The notes below the pieces were generated by a model that worked only from the letters and a program-made list of their open reading frames with translations, searched no databases and was not told the DNA's origin. A DNA stretch of 64,000 nucleotides from Centropus unirufus (lineage: Eukaryota > Chordata > Aves > Cuculiformes > Centropidae), in contig VYZI01000104.1 of assembly GCA_013397695.1 (NCBI GenBank), forward strand, positions 1,907,022 to 1,971,021. The letters run 5' to 3'. The position numbers and the translations under genes were made by a program. Below, in pieces: positions 14,601 to 29,600 of this stretch (its first letter is position 1; every line of letters starts with the position of its first letter).

Positions 14601-17600
14601 ACAAAACAGAAGTAGATAAGATGCAGGATTCTTAGCAACCTTGCTAGGAAAAAGCTGAGTCCAATACAATAAAGAATGAACCAGAAAGGATTTTGAAAAC
14701 TTTCCAAGAAAGCTCCAGGATTAAATTTTCCTCCAAAACATTATTTTCATATGGATCACTTTGACCAACACATTAGAAGCATAATAACAATTTATGAAAA
14801 TGCAAGCAGAATAATTTTCTTTACAAAAGAAAAACTTAAACTATTGGAAGGGTAATTCCAAACATGAGATTTTGAATTTTATAAGAGAAAAAAAAACACC
14901 CCACAACACATTCAGGCATTTGAATACACAAGTGACAAAATAAAAGCCTGGCTTTGCTTATGACAATAGAAGAATTATCTCATTTGGCAAAATACTTCAG
15001 CTCGTTGTTTCTAAAAAGTCAGATAAGTAACTATTTATGTATAAAATGAGTATTTACTAAAAAGGCAAAGATATGTTTTCACCATTCTTTGGCAACTTTC
15101 CTATGCATTTTTTTAAATGATTGGGGTTAAACATTCCCAACAGACTCATTAAACATTATTTTATTAGTCAATATTCCAGTCTTTTCTGTCATGCACCTGA
15201 CAGATAAGTTTGTTTATTGGAGCACATACGGATTACAGCCTCCCAAGAGGCTTATTAGCAACCAGTTAATTTGCAGAAAAAAACATAGCTCATGACAGAA
15301 TCTTTAATGCTGCTTCATTTAATTCAATTGGCAGGACAACGTTCCACACAAAAAAAGCCAGAGATATAAATATTCTAATGGATTCATATGAAAAAATGTT
15401 CTGATCAATTTTCTTATGAATGCAGGAATACAGAAAGAGGTCATTCAAGAATACAGACGGTGTAGTGGAGATGTTCTGCCAAATCAGTAGCTACTTGTGG
15501 TCCTGCAGCGAGACATACAAACACTACATTACAAAGAGACACGTGTGTGATCCATTCAACAGATGTAATAATTCTGTATGCCTCTTAGCATTCAGATAAG
15601 AATGATGCTTTCTTCCTGTTCCAATTGTAAGAGGCAGGAAGCAGGCAATATTTCCTAGTTGATAGGCATTTGAAGTTGAAAATGTTGGAAACCTATATTT
15701 GGCTAAAGCTTTCTCTCAGCTGTGCTAGGTAAAAATAGACAGTAACACCCCTTAGCTCTACAGGGGCCCTTTTCATTCAGATATCTCACTTATATACGAG
15801 AATATCATTGGGCCCACTAAATATTTATTTGTCAAACTACTTAGATATACAGCCACCCTTTTCAAAATCATACAATAATCAAACATTAAGAAAAATTACA
15901 CAATGAACAGCAACACAGAAACATTCTTATCAATGCAATTTAATTATTGGAAAAAGGTAGGAAAATCCTTTTGCGTACGTTATGTAAATGAACATATTTA
16001 TATATTTCACTGGAATTCCTCACATGAAGCATTAGTATATAAGAAATAGCCCTATTTTCACTAGATTTCAAATCCCATCTAAATGGATGTGTGATGTAGT
16101 GCAGTACAATACCTGCAATGTTAACAAGTGCGCATTTTATAGAATGGCAATGTTTGAAGGCATCAGTAACATAATACCAGCCATAATAATCATAAGAGTG
16201 CCACTAATTAAGGCTTTATGTACACAAAGAATGTACTTGCAGTGTCTTTCATAGAGGGGCATAAATTTGTCCCAAGAACTCTGTGAGTCATCAGTGCATT
16301 ATCCAGCTCCAAGTCAGAGCTGAATTACCACGCTAACCAAGCGATGAGTGCCAGATAATAAATCCCAAGTTTCAGCATGGCTTATTAGCTTGAGGGCAGC
16401 ACAATGCTAATCCCAGCTTTGCAGCTCTTATTTCAGAACTGGCTTGCGTCCTACCAGAATGAAGGCAGTGTGAATTTGTGCCTGTCTTGAAAAACTGTGA
16501 AGATAAACCCAAGCATAAGAGACTATCCATGCATTTTATAAACTGAAAGAATACTACTAATTTTTAGGAAATAGGGTGATAATATGACTGTACTGAACAG
16601 CTGGTGGTTGTGTTAGTTTCACAGTTTGGATTCCAATTATGGTTAGAAAGAGAGAAGGAATGGCACAAATAGAAAACCAGTACAACTAAAATGATAGAAA
16701 TGATGGGAAAAGGAAATTCCAGCTGACCAGCAAGCTTTGAAGCAGAGGTGCATCATAATGTGGAATCTGAAGGAGCATAAATTAAAATACGTATGTATGA
16801 TAGGAGATTGACTTTTCCCATTGAAATACGGCCAAATGGCAGAATCCACATGTATGTTTCTGAAATAAGTTGGCTAGTAGTCCATAAAAACAGAAAAGCT
16901 TCTTGGTAACCACCTGGTGTTGATTTGTAAGTGCACAATCAAATTATCTACATAAGATGAAAAGCAGTGATCATCCACCTGGCATAGGGCTGGAGACAAG
17001 CCTGAGGGAGGGATTAGAAATTAGCGTAGTAGGGTCAGGAGAAATTGGTAAGGAAGACGTTAAGAGAATTGAAGCTCGGGAAATCAAGGGGCTATGAACC
17101 CCATTGTATGCGCTATTCTGCACGGGGTAGGGCCTCAAGGCAAGGGCAGAACCATAGTTAGAGGGAAGACTCAGGAGACTGCCATAAGAAAACCTGGTCT
17201 TCTGAAAATCTGTATGTCTCTGTGAGTACATCCTCTGCAGTGAGAATCTTAGTTTAACCTCCAAACCTTACCATAAAGGCTCACTAGGCAGAGTAGAAAA
17301 CTATGTTTTTTCATAGGCTTGTCAATTTGTTAGATTTTAATAGGGACAGGAAAAGACACATCCTTGACTTTGTCACAATCCCACAAATTGGTGTACAAAG
17401 ATTCAAATCTCTCTACAAAGGCTTGAGGCACAAGCACTACAGCTAAACACCTGAAGAAACTTTCATTTGGGGTAAACGAGTGCATTTCCATTAATCTCAT
17501 TTTCTGGCATTTTAATTGAATTGGTTTTAGATTAGATTTTCTAAATACTCATGGCTGAGTCAGACACCTGCTGTGTAAAACAATTGCCAAAGGTATTTAA

Positions 17601-20600
17601 ATTTAGGGCTTGTGGAACATTATTAACAGAAGTACAAGGTGACCATTCTCCATTTAGATACCTACATCTGCTGTTCAGAATAGTAAGGAAGTAGCACTTA
17701 AAGCAGAGTATATAAATCCAGCATGTTTTGAACACAAATTCCAACTACTATTAGATGATGTGTGGAGCCTAAGTATGAAGGCTGAATAGCAAATAGCAAA
17801 GCTCATAAGATACCTATTGAAAAATAATTGTCCTAATGGATTCTTAACATAAAGCCAGAAAATCAATAAATTGCAAATATGTCAAACTGACACTGCTTAA
17901 AAATTATGTGTACATGAACGGATAAAAAAAAATAAATAAGATCTAGCCTTACCGTACAGATCGATCATCGCTGCCTGTGACTGCTAAAGGCTTCTTTGGA
18001 TGGACCGCCAGGGCCCAGAGCTCCCCTTCACAATGACCCTGCATAATCAGCATGGGTTTATCTCTTTCTCTGACTAGCACCTCAAATATTTCACTGTCCT
18101 GTGTCCCTGCTAAAAGTCTATCCGCTTTCCAACAGACACTTCGGATGGACAAACCTGACAGGGGACAGAATAATCTTAGATTAATGGTGATGATGAGACA
18201 GAATGATAGTCAATACAGTGAAGATCAAGACTTCAAGAGTTAATTTCTAACAACTGTTATGCTTTGACACTGAAGTCCTATGAAACATTGCAGCTGATTA
18301 AATCTCAAAACAGTTCTTTTAAATTCTCTCCATTCCATGGAAAAAAAGGTGGCTCAATCCTGGGAAAATGCTGAGTAGCTAACATTGCTGCTGCCAGATT
18401 CTTAAAAGATCGAACTCTTATGCTTTGCATACAAGGATTCTTGTTGCAAGGTTCTTGTAACTGAAGCTGATTTTATTCCTTTTTTTAGTACCTCACTACT
18501 CTGGATATTTAATGTTGAATAACATTTTAAGGGTGAATTTAAATGGTTTGTGCCCATTCTTCTCCACTTCAGTCCCAATTAATTATTAAAAAAGTACAAA
18601 CAAACAAAAAAGTCTCTCAAAACCCCAAACCAATAGAATCTTGCTGTGCATAACTTTTAGAGGGTTTGATCACAAATCTGATCCTAACTCTGCAGCTGGA
18701 ATTGTACTAACCATAAACTTAAGAATAACTACTTAACAGGCTGAGAAGTTTGATGGCATTCTCTTGTTGACTGCTTTCAGTGTTTGAATTTTCTGTTCCA
18801 GTATATGAAAATTAATGGGTCTAGATGATGCAAGATTTGAATGAGTAAAAATTCCATACGTCATGCAGTCAAGGTGAATCACATCATCATTTTAACATCT
18901 TTTGGAACCAAATACACAATGCAATTAACTACTAGTCACATTAAAAAAAATGTATTGTAGAGGTTTTGTGTCACCTATTGAGAAGGGCAAATTTATCTTC
19001 ATTCAATGCCTTGACCACTTCCAGTACCTTTAACTTTCATTGTTGTTTGTGATTTAGTTATGACTTTTATCTTCTTGACGCACACCCAAGGCCACACGAA
19101 GAATGAAGTTCAGAGGTTATGTGGAAAAGAGGTATTGTTATGTTTTACAATACAAAAGTAGATATATTTTTTGTGGGAAAAGTAATGTTTTCTGTGTGAC
19201 ACTTCATGTAAAGAAAGATATCTATTACAATATTTTTAAAAATTATTAACTTGCATATTTAAATAGAAAAGCCAAGTCTATAATCAGATTCTTACTGGTG
19301 ATGCATCTTATTTTAGAAGTGTTTAATACTCTTCAGTACAGGATGACTGATAAATCAGTGTGTACTTGGGATGGGAGGAGGTCTTTCTGGCACCCTAGAA
19401 AAGTTTTAAGTTTGAGAGCTCGTGCCTTTGCAAACTGCTTTGGCAAATCAGTGATTGGAAAGGAGAGACAGAAGGCCCTAGGTAAGCATTTAAGGCTATT
19501 ACCATTGCTAGAAGTCACCTATGTGCTCAAACTCATCAGTGCCACTGACATAACTGAAAATGAAACACAATTTCCACATTCTGTTAGTAGTAAGCACTAA
19601 ATGGAAGTGACCACCAGTGGATGACAGATCAGACAAACAGCAGAAAAGGACAGAAACATGACAGGAATGTGGCAGTGAAGAGTTGTATCACATAGAAAGA
19701 TCAGAGAAAGAAGAAACCCTGAAACAGGAAAAAGATAAAACATTTCTAAAATTATGGTGACAGGGCATAAATACATGCTTGGATTTTATGATCTGCAGTC
19801 ACCCCCAAGGTCCTAAATTTTCATCCTTTTAGTCAGACCAGCAGTTCCACTGCACTTTTCCCAGATACGCCACAGTGTCTTTTTACCTAGTCCCAATGAT
19901 TACGCTCATGGGCACACCATCTTTGACTAAGCTTTGATACAATTCTACAGGCTTGCATATGCCCATTTCTTGCCATTAAAGCAGGCAATGGTTTTATTTT
20001 GACAAGTGGGCTTAAACCTGAAAGATTTAAAGGCTTTGAAGAGAAGATTTGGACAGTATTCTGGTTTTAGTTTTAAGAAATCAATTTATTAGTTTTTAAA
20101 AATCAATCATCATTTACATGCAAGCCTAAATGGCAACTCAATTCACTTGCTGAAAATGAAATGTTTTACTGCTTTTGCCAAGTAATAAGACATTAAAACT
20201 TCTATTGACCATGTTTCAGACATATAGCTCCCATTACAGTGTCCAGTTCCACTTAGCTTTTCTCATCTATGTATTCTGTCTCCTGTGGCATTTAGGAGAT
20301 GGTGGAAACAATGGCATCGAGTTAGAATACCTCCATAGCTTGTCTGATGAGAATTCACCTTCAGTATGCCCTTCATTGATTTAACTTCCATCAATATAAA
20401 ACTGTCTTCTCAGGCAACCTGTAGAATCATAGCTAGGTGCTTTCTGCAGGCAAGGTGCTAGTAGTCACCTTTATGAGCACATTACAGCTCTGTAAGTTTT
20501 AATTTTGAAGTAATAATTTCCCACAGAAGATAAGCATAGTCAATTAAAGGAAGTCAGCAAAAATCTGTTTTGCATTGAGTGTGGACACATCCCAGACTGC

Positions 20601-23600
20601 AGTAAGAGAAAAAAAAAATTGTTTCTACTCGGGTCTCACAAATATGTGGGATAAAGCACCCTCCCAGAATGACTTCACAAAGAACCAATGAGGCTGAAAA
20701 TGCATATTTCATCTGTGAGCATTGCTTGCTCCGAATCACCTTTCATATACGTTATTCTGAATTTTATTATGAATGGATTACCCACAAGACTTGTATTAGC
20801 CAGAAGGATCTGTCTAAATCCACTTATACAGGGTTATTTCTCCACAATTTTTAGAAAGTATTTCTATATTAATCAAAAGTGCTGTAAATGGTCATGAGGT
20901 ATAGAGATTGCTTTTTGGAAACTAATGTAAATAAATGTACATTCTGTCTACAAAACACTACATAAAGCCAGAACGACCGAGCAAAAGGACAACTGGTTGG
21001 GTGCAGTTGACAACTATTTTGAGGGCTATATTTCATGAGTTTACACCACATTATGGCAAACTGTTGGAGCAGTGTTCATCTAAGGCTGCTTTCAGTCTGC
21101 TTGTTGAGCTTAAATATTGCAAAACTGTGCATTTCAAAATATTAGAATCATCAGCTGATTTGGTTTAAGTAAGATGAAAAATGTACAGAACAAGCTTGTT
21201 ACTATATCATGAGCCAAAGTATCCATAATTAAGAAATAGCATTTTATTCTTCTTAGTGGTCTCTTGACTATTCTGATGGTAATTTTAATAGGTAAAGTAG
21301 GCCTGAAAACATAAGTTAAGAAGCAAGGGAAATTAACACTAACTGGTAGAAGGGGGGGGCTGCCAAAAGTGTGTGAAGCCTACTTCAGGCCACCTAACAG
21401 AGTGCTATAATCTCAGTCCACCTGGATGCATAGAATTCCCAGAAGACTTGAGATTTTTACAAAGTATACATTATGATCTATGGAGACTCTAATCATAAAC
21501 TAAAGTGATGACTAAGCTCATAGGCAGCATGATTAGATGAAACAAATGTGATGGTCAAGAATTTAATAACTTTCTCTGTTAAATATGCAGAGTGCTACCA
21601 TTCTCAATGAATCTAATGGAGTGCTCAGATGCCCAGCATAAGTCTCAATTAATTAACTGAACAGCAATTAATTAATTAAAAGATTGGCTAAATTACTTCT
21701 CCTATATTTTTGTGTTTAATTACTTCTTCTTTTATTTGCTTGGTGGGTAGCAGCAACTGTAAGCATCTGTCTGTCTAATACTACAAAACATGGAAAATTC
21801 TTAAGGCTACATCATTATCAGAGGAAAAAAGGGAATACAGATCTCAAAAGTAAATACAGTAATTAAGAAAAAAAAAAATCAGCAGTATGCAGAAACATTT
21901 ATGCTTCAAATTAAATCGTGTCATAATCCATTATGTAGATGTGTGAAAAACCATTAAAGTAATAGCTCTTTACCTTTGTATCCTTGTTCAGTCTCCCTGA
22001 GATCAATTTTAGTAATTGGTTTGAAATCATTGTCCCATAACCGAATGCAACCATCTCTCCCTCCAGTGGCAAAACCTTCCTCACAAGCATACATACTAAA
22101 AATTCCAGCCTGTTAACCAACAGCATAACAAGTTTTAATGTTCTTGACAAGCTCTTTAAACATACAAAGAAAATATTTTCGAACACTCTTGTCAAAGGCT
22201 AGAAACTGCTAGGCAGCAAAGTGCTGTCCAACGAGAAAGCAAACCAGCAAACACAAGGGAAACACTTTATTTCAAGTGCTCCCACTTCAATGATACCTGT
22301 AAAAGTTTTTGTAGAAATATCAGTGATACAGCCTGATTGCAGAATTTTACATTTGATTTACGTAATTTTATTATAAGGAGCATCAAATAAATAATGGAAC
22401 ACTTAAAATAAATAGTTTCCCAGAATAAACAAAAAAGAAGCAAACAAGCAATACAAATATTCTTACAAGTGCGGAGATGACTGAGACATTCTTTCATGAA
22501 TGCAGTTCAGACATCATTTGGAATCTGACAGGAACTGAAAGAGTGTCAATTCATTCTCTTTGTTGAAAGGCAAGTTTCTATTAAAGTTTGAGTTTCTTCT
22601 TCGTTTTAGACAATGCCTCATTACTGATGACAGTGCTGTACTATGTTGGAATAGCTCATGGAATGCCTGCTGATTCATATTTTATTAGGAAAACCTCTCA
22701 GTTAAGAGAGAAATTGAGCTAAATCAAAATGAATACAATGAAGACTTCTGTTTTCAAAGTGGCCTTGTTTAGTGTCTTAATAAATTAATATTTCTAATAA
22801 CGAATTACAGAGAGATTAGAAATTGGGCAAGAGAATGCACATTAGCCATGGCAAACAGTCATAATTTATAAGGATGAAACTGAACACATTATATGGAAAT
22901 AGACTGTACTTCATCATTCTGATGAATCCAAGTAGAATCCTGCAAACAAAACTCTGCAAACGTACTACAGGGGCCAAAACTGTTGGCCAAAAATATTTCC
23001 ATGTTACTGGAGTTGCACAAAACTAACACCTGGCAATTACACAGTAGTTCTGCAGGTATGTTGTTCCACTAACCCCAGTCTGACAGCTTTCAAAAATTAA
23101 GGATTACTTCTATAAGTAACAATTACCCGCCTGAACACTTAGATCTAATTTGAAAAACTACTATCAATCTCAATTCACTGCCAACATAATGTTTTTTTGA
23201 CCTTCCAAAATTAGATAAGTTTGCCGTGCTCTTTCTAGAAAGGTTCTAGAAAAAAACCTGTAGCAACAACTGTTAGATTTCATATCACTCTTAAGTAAAA
23301 TGCCTGTTTCATTTTGTTAAAAAACCCCACGCTAGAATGCCATTAGCTACAATCACATTCAAAAGAATAGTTCTCAAATATATTTGAAAGACGACATGAA
23401 AATTCTTTTGTGGCTTTACTACAGCAACAGAGACATAAATTTACCATATTAGAGTGGTTAGAAATCTAACACAATCCTCCACACTCTCCTTTCTCTCTGT
23501 AATTATACACACTCCAATTTAAGGGTGAAGGGTGTGGTTGAAGCCAATTGGAGTAAATGGTCTTTAGCGTATGATCAGAGTGAAATCACAGGTTAAAGAT

Positions 23601-26600
23601 ATTTACTCCATATTGAAGTTTTTACGAAGAGTCAGTCCTGAGTGTTGGGAAATTTAGTGGCAAAATTATATTCAAATAAGACCATCCGATCACCAACTAT
23701 TTCTAAGTAAAGTGATCATAACTGAAGCTACTCAACCCGTGAAACTTTAGATTTGGGATCTTCACTCCAAATTTAGTCTGCTTGGTTAAATCAATGCTAT
23801 AAATATCAGCAGTTCTGTCAATAAAAGTTCAGCAGCAAGCATCTGTTGACAACATGTAGACAAAGTATAAGATTACATATAAGTTCTTAATTAATAAACA
23901 GTCTTAGACATTCTGACCTGAAACAGAAGAAAATCTTTGTATATAAGCCTTCAAGAAATCTTTCAATTCAATGAATAGTTCATTTCAAAAACATAACTTA
24001 CACTATGTGCTCCTTGAATTGTGCGGACTAAGTTTAGCCCTTTCCAAACATAGATGTCTCCATTTAAAGCACCAGAGTACGTGACATCTTCTTTTGCGCA
24101 TGCTAAACAAAGGATAGTTTGGAGATCTCCTGTTTTACCAAATATTCCTCTCTTTGCTGTCAGGGCATTTCCACACAGCGTCCAGAACTGTGAAATATAA
24201 ATGGCATATTAGGAAAAATATCTGCAGAATTTTTGGGCTTTCATATTAGCGTGTAGAACTCACACACATGCATCCTTACAGGGCAGGGGCTGGACAGACA
24301 CACGACTCCTGTAATCCTATCAGAACTCCCATTACTCCAAAAACTGCTCACTGACAAAGGAAATCCCGAGGATAATGCAAAAGGAAATGATCAAAGTGTT
24401 TGAGAAAGCGAGGCACAATTGACTCACTATTTCTACACTACCCCACCTTATCACCTCACAATTTTTAACCCAGTTTGCTGGGTGATACTCGTAAGTACAA
24501 ATGGGCCATTTTTAAAGTCCCATTTTTCTTGTCTGCAAAGCCTAAAACACAGATAAAGCTCTGAAGAAATACTTTATCTCAAACAATCTATGTGCCTGAA
24601 GTAGACATTTCTGCCCTTTTCTGGTGTGCTGAAGAAATACACGCCTTAAATGCATTTACATTTACTGAGAAACCATCTGTTGGCTGGAGACTGCAAATGC
24701 TTGTACCCAAAACAACTGTCTCTGAATATGAGAGGTTCTCTAAGTGTGGAATAGTGACTTTCTTGACTTCTACACAGAGTAGCTTTCTGCAAAAAGAGGA
24801 TGCAAGACTGACTGGGGAAGAGAGTCAAACCAACACAACAGTTGTCTTAGAGGGGGCGTCTTTAATGGTGGGCTAGAAATGTAGTACTCTTTCTTTTTTA
24901 ATCAGTTCAGAGCGCTTTTTAAACATAATTTTATTAAGCAGAGATGATAGTTGGTGAAATCAAGGATCAGACCTTCCCAGGAAGGTAAGGAGAATTTCAA
25001 TTATATGTGTAAGAGACACGCTGAAGTATCCAGGCCTGCCAGGTGTTAGATTTTCTGGACACATGCAGAAAGAGAACAGTAAATCTACGTGGTGTAGCAC
25101 AGTCCTGAATGGACTTTGCCAGCTCAAATCTTTATTAGTTGAGGCATCCGTGCTCTGCAGTCCCTTGCACACTGGAGAGGTACTTTCATAGACTGTACGG
25201 GAATGCTGAAGTGTGTGACATAGATGCATAATGTCTATCTCATTCCCACTTTATATGCCTACATCTTCATGGCTATAAGCAAGAATTTTTTTAGGTCTTT
25301 CCCCTACAAATTCCTATAAAGCTGAATTCCAGAAAATACTTAGATCAAGGATTTTTCAGATTCTTCTCTTTTTCTAATTCAATAACTTTTCCCTTTGCCT
25401 CATAACATAAATCAACTTATGAGAAAGCAGTGGGAATACTTCCACCTGGGATTTCTGTGAGCAAAACATATTGTCCTCACTTTTGGTTAGAAGGATAAGA
25501 GAGTAGGTAGCGGCATTAGGAATTGGGTGGAGGGATTCTTTCGCCCCTAGGCTATACCACAGCTTTTAATAGCTACTCAGCCAAAGGAGTAAATAGAACT
25601 AAAATACTAAAGGAATAAATGTCACTATTCCCAAGTATTAGTCCCAATGATACAGTTACTTTAGAGCAGTTCCTTTCCCTCCTTGCAAGTCAGAGTAATT
25701 ATCACATTCCCACAGCTTTACAATGAACGGCAAATACAGAAAACACTGTTTGAGCGTCACTGGAGAGGAATAGCTCATCGTTTTCCCCTTTTTTTTCCTT
25801 TTCCTGGCATGCCTCTATCTATTTACTTTGGTGGTATTATGTGTCTTCAGGGTAATTATGGCCATTTAAAACAGAATACAGGTGCCAAACAAAGACAGGT
25901 TTTGGAAAATAGCTTGCAGAATACAACAGATGGTACCACTTCTGCCAAAACCACCCACAGTTTGAAAGCAGCGGTAGTTGTAAGGGCACAAGCTTCTCAG
26001 TAACCAGAACTAGAGATATTAGCTGGTTCCCTAAATTTCTAGTTAAAGCTCTTCCCACCCCAGTCATGTGAAATAATTGCCATCTGTTAGGAATGCTTTT
26101 GATGAGATAAGAGAAAAACAGAAACCTGCAGGGAATATTGGCAAACAGAAGGACTTCTTCCTAAGCTTTCTCACAGGTATAAGAATGCTTTAGCCTAAAC
26201 TCATAGTATATATGCAAGTTCATATTTAAACCAGCTCCAGAATAGGTGACTTAAAGGGACCAAAGAGTGGGGCATTAAAGTTTTCATCCATTCACCTCTG
26301 CAGGTCTTGCATACCTTATCTGTGGTATTTCTACAAATGTTGGTGGCATGATAGGCCAAATAACAGTTCATTCAACTCATACTTTTAAATTTGTTTCTTC
26401 TATTCCCACTCAGCAACTCTTTGTAATGCCTGAGGAGAGCAATCAGCTAAAGGCTGAGATGATTTTGAGACAATTTAAGTGGAATATAGGTCAGAGAACC
26501 CAAACCCTACAAGCATATAATGATGAAAATTACGCCAAATAATCTTCCCAATTTGCTTCAGTAGGTCTACATTGCAGTCACTGCCAATAAATAATAAATC

Positions 26601-29600
26601 AGCTTAAAAAAAAAGGTTTTGCTGAAATGTCCACAGGATAAAGAAAGAAAAATATAAACTTTTACTCCAAGCCCTCACCATATAAGAGGACAAATTTCTT
26701 TTGTGACATTATCTACCTTTTAACAAGTAAACAATAAAAGCTATTTACCTTTATGTGTTTTACTCCACAGCTGACGATTCTATTTGGTTGATATTGATCC
26801 CAGGAAATATCAAATATCTGTTAAGAAATACAGTAGGCTCATTTTTCAAATTATACCATAATTGCATCTAGACTTGCTTTTACCAATTTTAAGGCATAAT
26901 TTCTGTGACAATATATTACTAAAAATGAATGAACACTCTTTAGGCAAATTTGGAACTCTTTGTAAACCAGTATTAAGGCAAGTATGCAGTCTTCCTCACA
27001 TAGTCCTGTTAACACATCTCGTTCAGCCTTCACTTTATCAAACTATTCCAGCTCCAAAGTATTACTGAGTAAACAATATTTCCTGTCTCAAATAAAATAG
27101 GAATCATGTGTAAGTTAATGTTCCTCAAGTTAAGGGAAGAAATGTCATTACATTTATCTTTATTCATTATTTTAGGTAAAAAGCACAATACCTAATATAA
27201 CCTGATTACTAAAAGACCTCAGAGACAAAAAGAGTGAATAACACTCACCTGACCTAATCTACAGAGCTAAAATTTAATTCTGCATTTTGATTGATGTTAC
27301 ATTTATAATAGCATGCATCAAAAAATGAAGCATCAGTTCCTGTGTATCTTACAAGAATACACTTGCGTATTCTATGACTATGGAATTACACCAAATGCAA
27401 AATACAGTATAAAGTTTGGAAACAAAAAGTTTGTATTTTGGCCCATAGTTTCCACAATGTTATCTTTAGACTTTTCACCTCTGCCATTCAGTTTTTCATT
27501 GTCCCAGCTGAGAACCCATGATTTGAGCTGTTAAGTACAAATCACAAGAGAATTTCAATCACCTGACAGGAACAAATTATTTTGAGATTACCCATCATCT
27601 GTTTTCTACACAAGGAAGCACCACCTTCCTACAAAATATTTATCTTCTTTATAGTCATCATGATTTACTGTAGTTTAGATACTATGTTTTTAAGCATTGT
27701 TAGAATACACAAGATATTTCACCACCAGAAATGCTTTATGGCTCCTGCATGCTAAATCATCAGAATTTGTGGCCTAGTTAGAGATACATACTTTCCACTC
27801 TCTCTTCAGTGTCAAATTATCTTTTTTTTTCTGGTTGTGAAAGTCTACCGAGTCTACAATTGCAGTACTTCTTGCCTGGCTTGGAGTCTTCTGCTAGTTC
27901 AGAACCTGATCTTATACCTCCTAGGGTCAGTAGTAAAACTTCCACTGACATAACTGGAAAGTGAATCAGTTCTGGAAGACAAATTTGAATCAGGACTAAG
28001 ATTCTGGTGTGTTGGGAATACTGTAATTAAAAATTAAGTACCAGATTTATTTAGATGACACATAAGATGCAGACAGACTGTACACATAAACTGTAAAGAA
28101 GGGCTTATTCCACTGCTTTGCATATATAAATACTCCATCATGAGTAGTATAACATTATAACACCTCAGAATTATAACATTCTAACATGTTATAATATCAT
28201 AAAATTAATAAGAGTTGTCAGAATGTATCCACAATTTTAATGTATGCATCCTTGTGCTTATGCATGTGGAGGAAGTGTTTTGCTTATGCTAAACCTGTTT
28301 CAACTTTTCCTAATCCTGAATAATATTCTAAACTCAGACCTGCTCCATTCTTATATTTACTAACATTGTTATGAACCTTTATCTAAAGTTAATAGATATA
28401 AGAGGATTATTTATTCTAATTATATTTCTCCTGCAGGTAACTGTCCTAAGTTAAAATAAAAAGGAGATAATTAAATTCTCCCTCAGGATAAAATGTCTTT
28501 TTGACATATTCAGAAATGACACTATCTTTGTCCAGTGAGCTAGCATTTCACATCTCATAGAAAGAGCTATAAATCATCCTAACCACTGCGTAATTACAAA
28601 GTATTTCCTTTCTAGGCTTGCTAGATGGTCAGCTCAAGGATCTAGCACGTGCCCCATTTACCAACACAGTACTTCATGCTCTGTCTGGCACAGTAAGGAG
28701 AAATAAATACCTTATTCAGTACTTTAAAAGCCAGGTAGAATGATTTTATTTTTTTTTGCATTAACTACTACAAACAAGATTTATTGTTAAAATGCTTTTG
28801 TAACTCCCAGACAAAATTCAGCAAACCCTTCATACAATTACCCTGTCTGAATGGCCCGTAGCTGTTGCCAGTAGTTTTCCTCTCTTCCAGTCCCAAATAC
28901 ATACTGTGTTTTTGGCATCCAGTCCCACTGAAGCTAAACGCTAAGGAAAGACAGTGGTAATCCAGTTAACAGAAAATCAACTCAAAATTCAGTTCACTGT
29001 AGGTCAGAATATTCTGTGTACAAATGGATTTTCCCATATAAGTTGTGTTTGAGCTACATTGCAAAGGCACCATCAAGATGTTCACGTTTATTACTTACTC
29101 ACTGGAAAAAGCACTGAAATGTCTAAACTTTTCTAACCAGGTTATTCATACCAGGTCACCAATGTCTCAAGTACAATTCTTATCATGAAAGATTTGAGGT
29201 GCTTCTTCCAGGTGCACAGCATTCTAGCATTTTGATCAAATAAGCTGATAATAAAAGTGAATGGGAATAAAAGCTCTCACTACTTCCAAACACAGTTTTG
29301 CTCATTACACTCACTTTGTTGAGCTTCAGAATCAGACTAAGATATACTTTTGATAATCGCCTTTTACCAAGCTTAGTATATCAAATCACCAATTAAAATA
29401 ACTAATAATTTGAATATTTTCAAATCTCAATCATGCAAGAACAACCAAAAAGAACAAAATAAAAAGGAAGGCAAAAATCTTCTGGCTTAGGCAGGTCTGA
29501 TTCTCATTTCTTTGCCCCCTGGTGTTGGCAATAGCTGCTTGAATAATTAGGGAAGAGGGTAGAAAGTAGATTGCATCCATCTGCAGCATATCCAGAAGAT

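Noticed and set aside
16971..17264. 97-codon minus-strand open frame
   Set aside because: No recognisable motif, no splice context and no supporting neighbours; consistent with chance.
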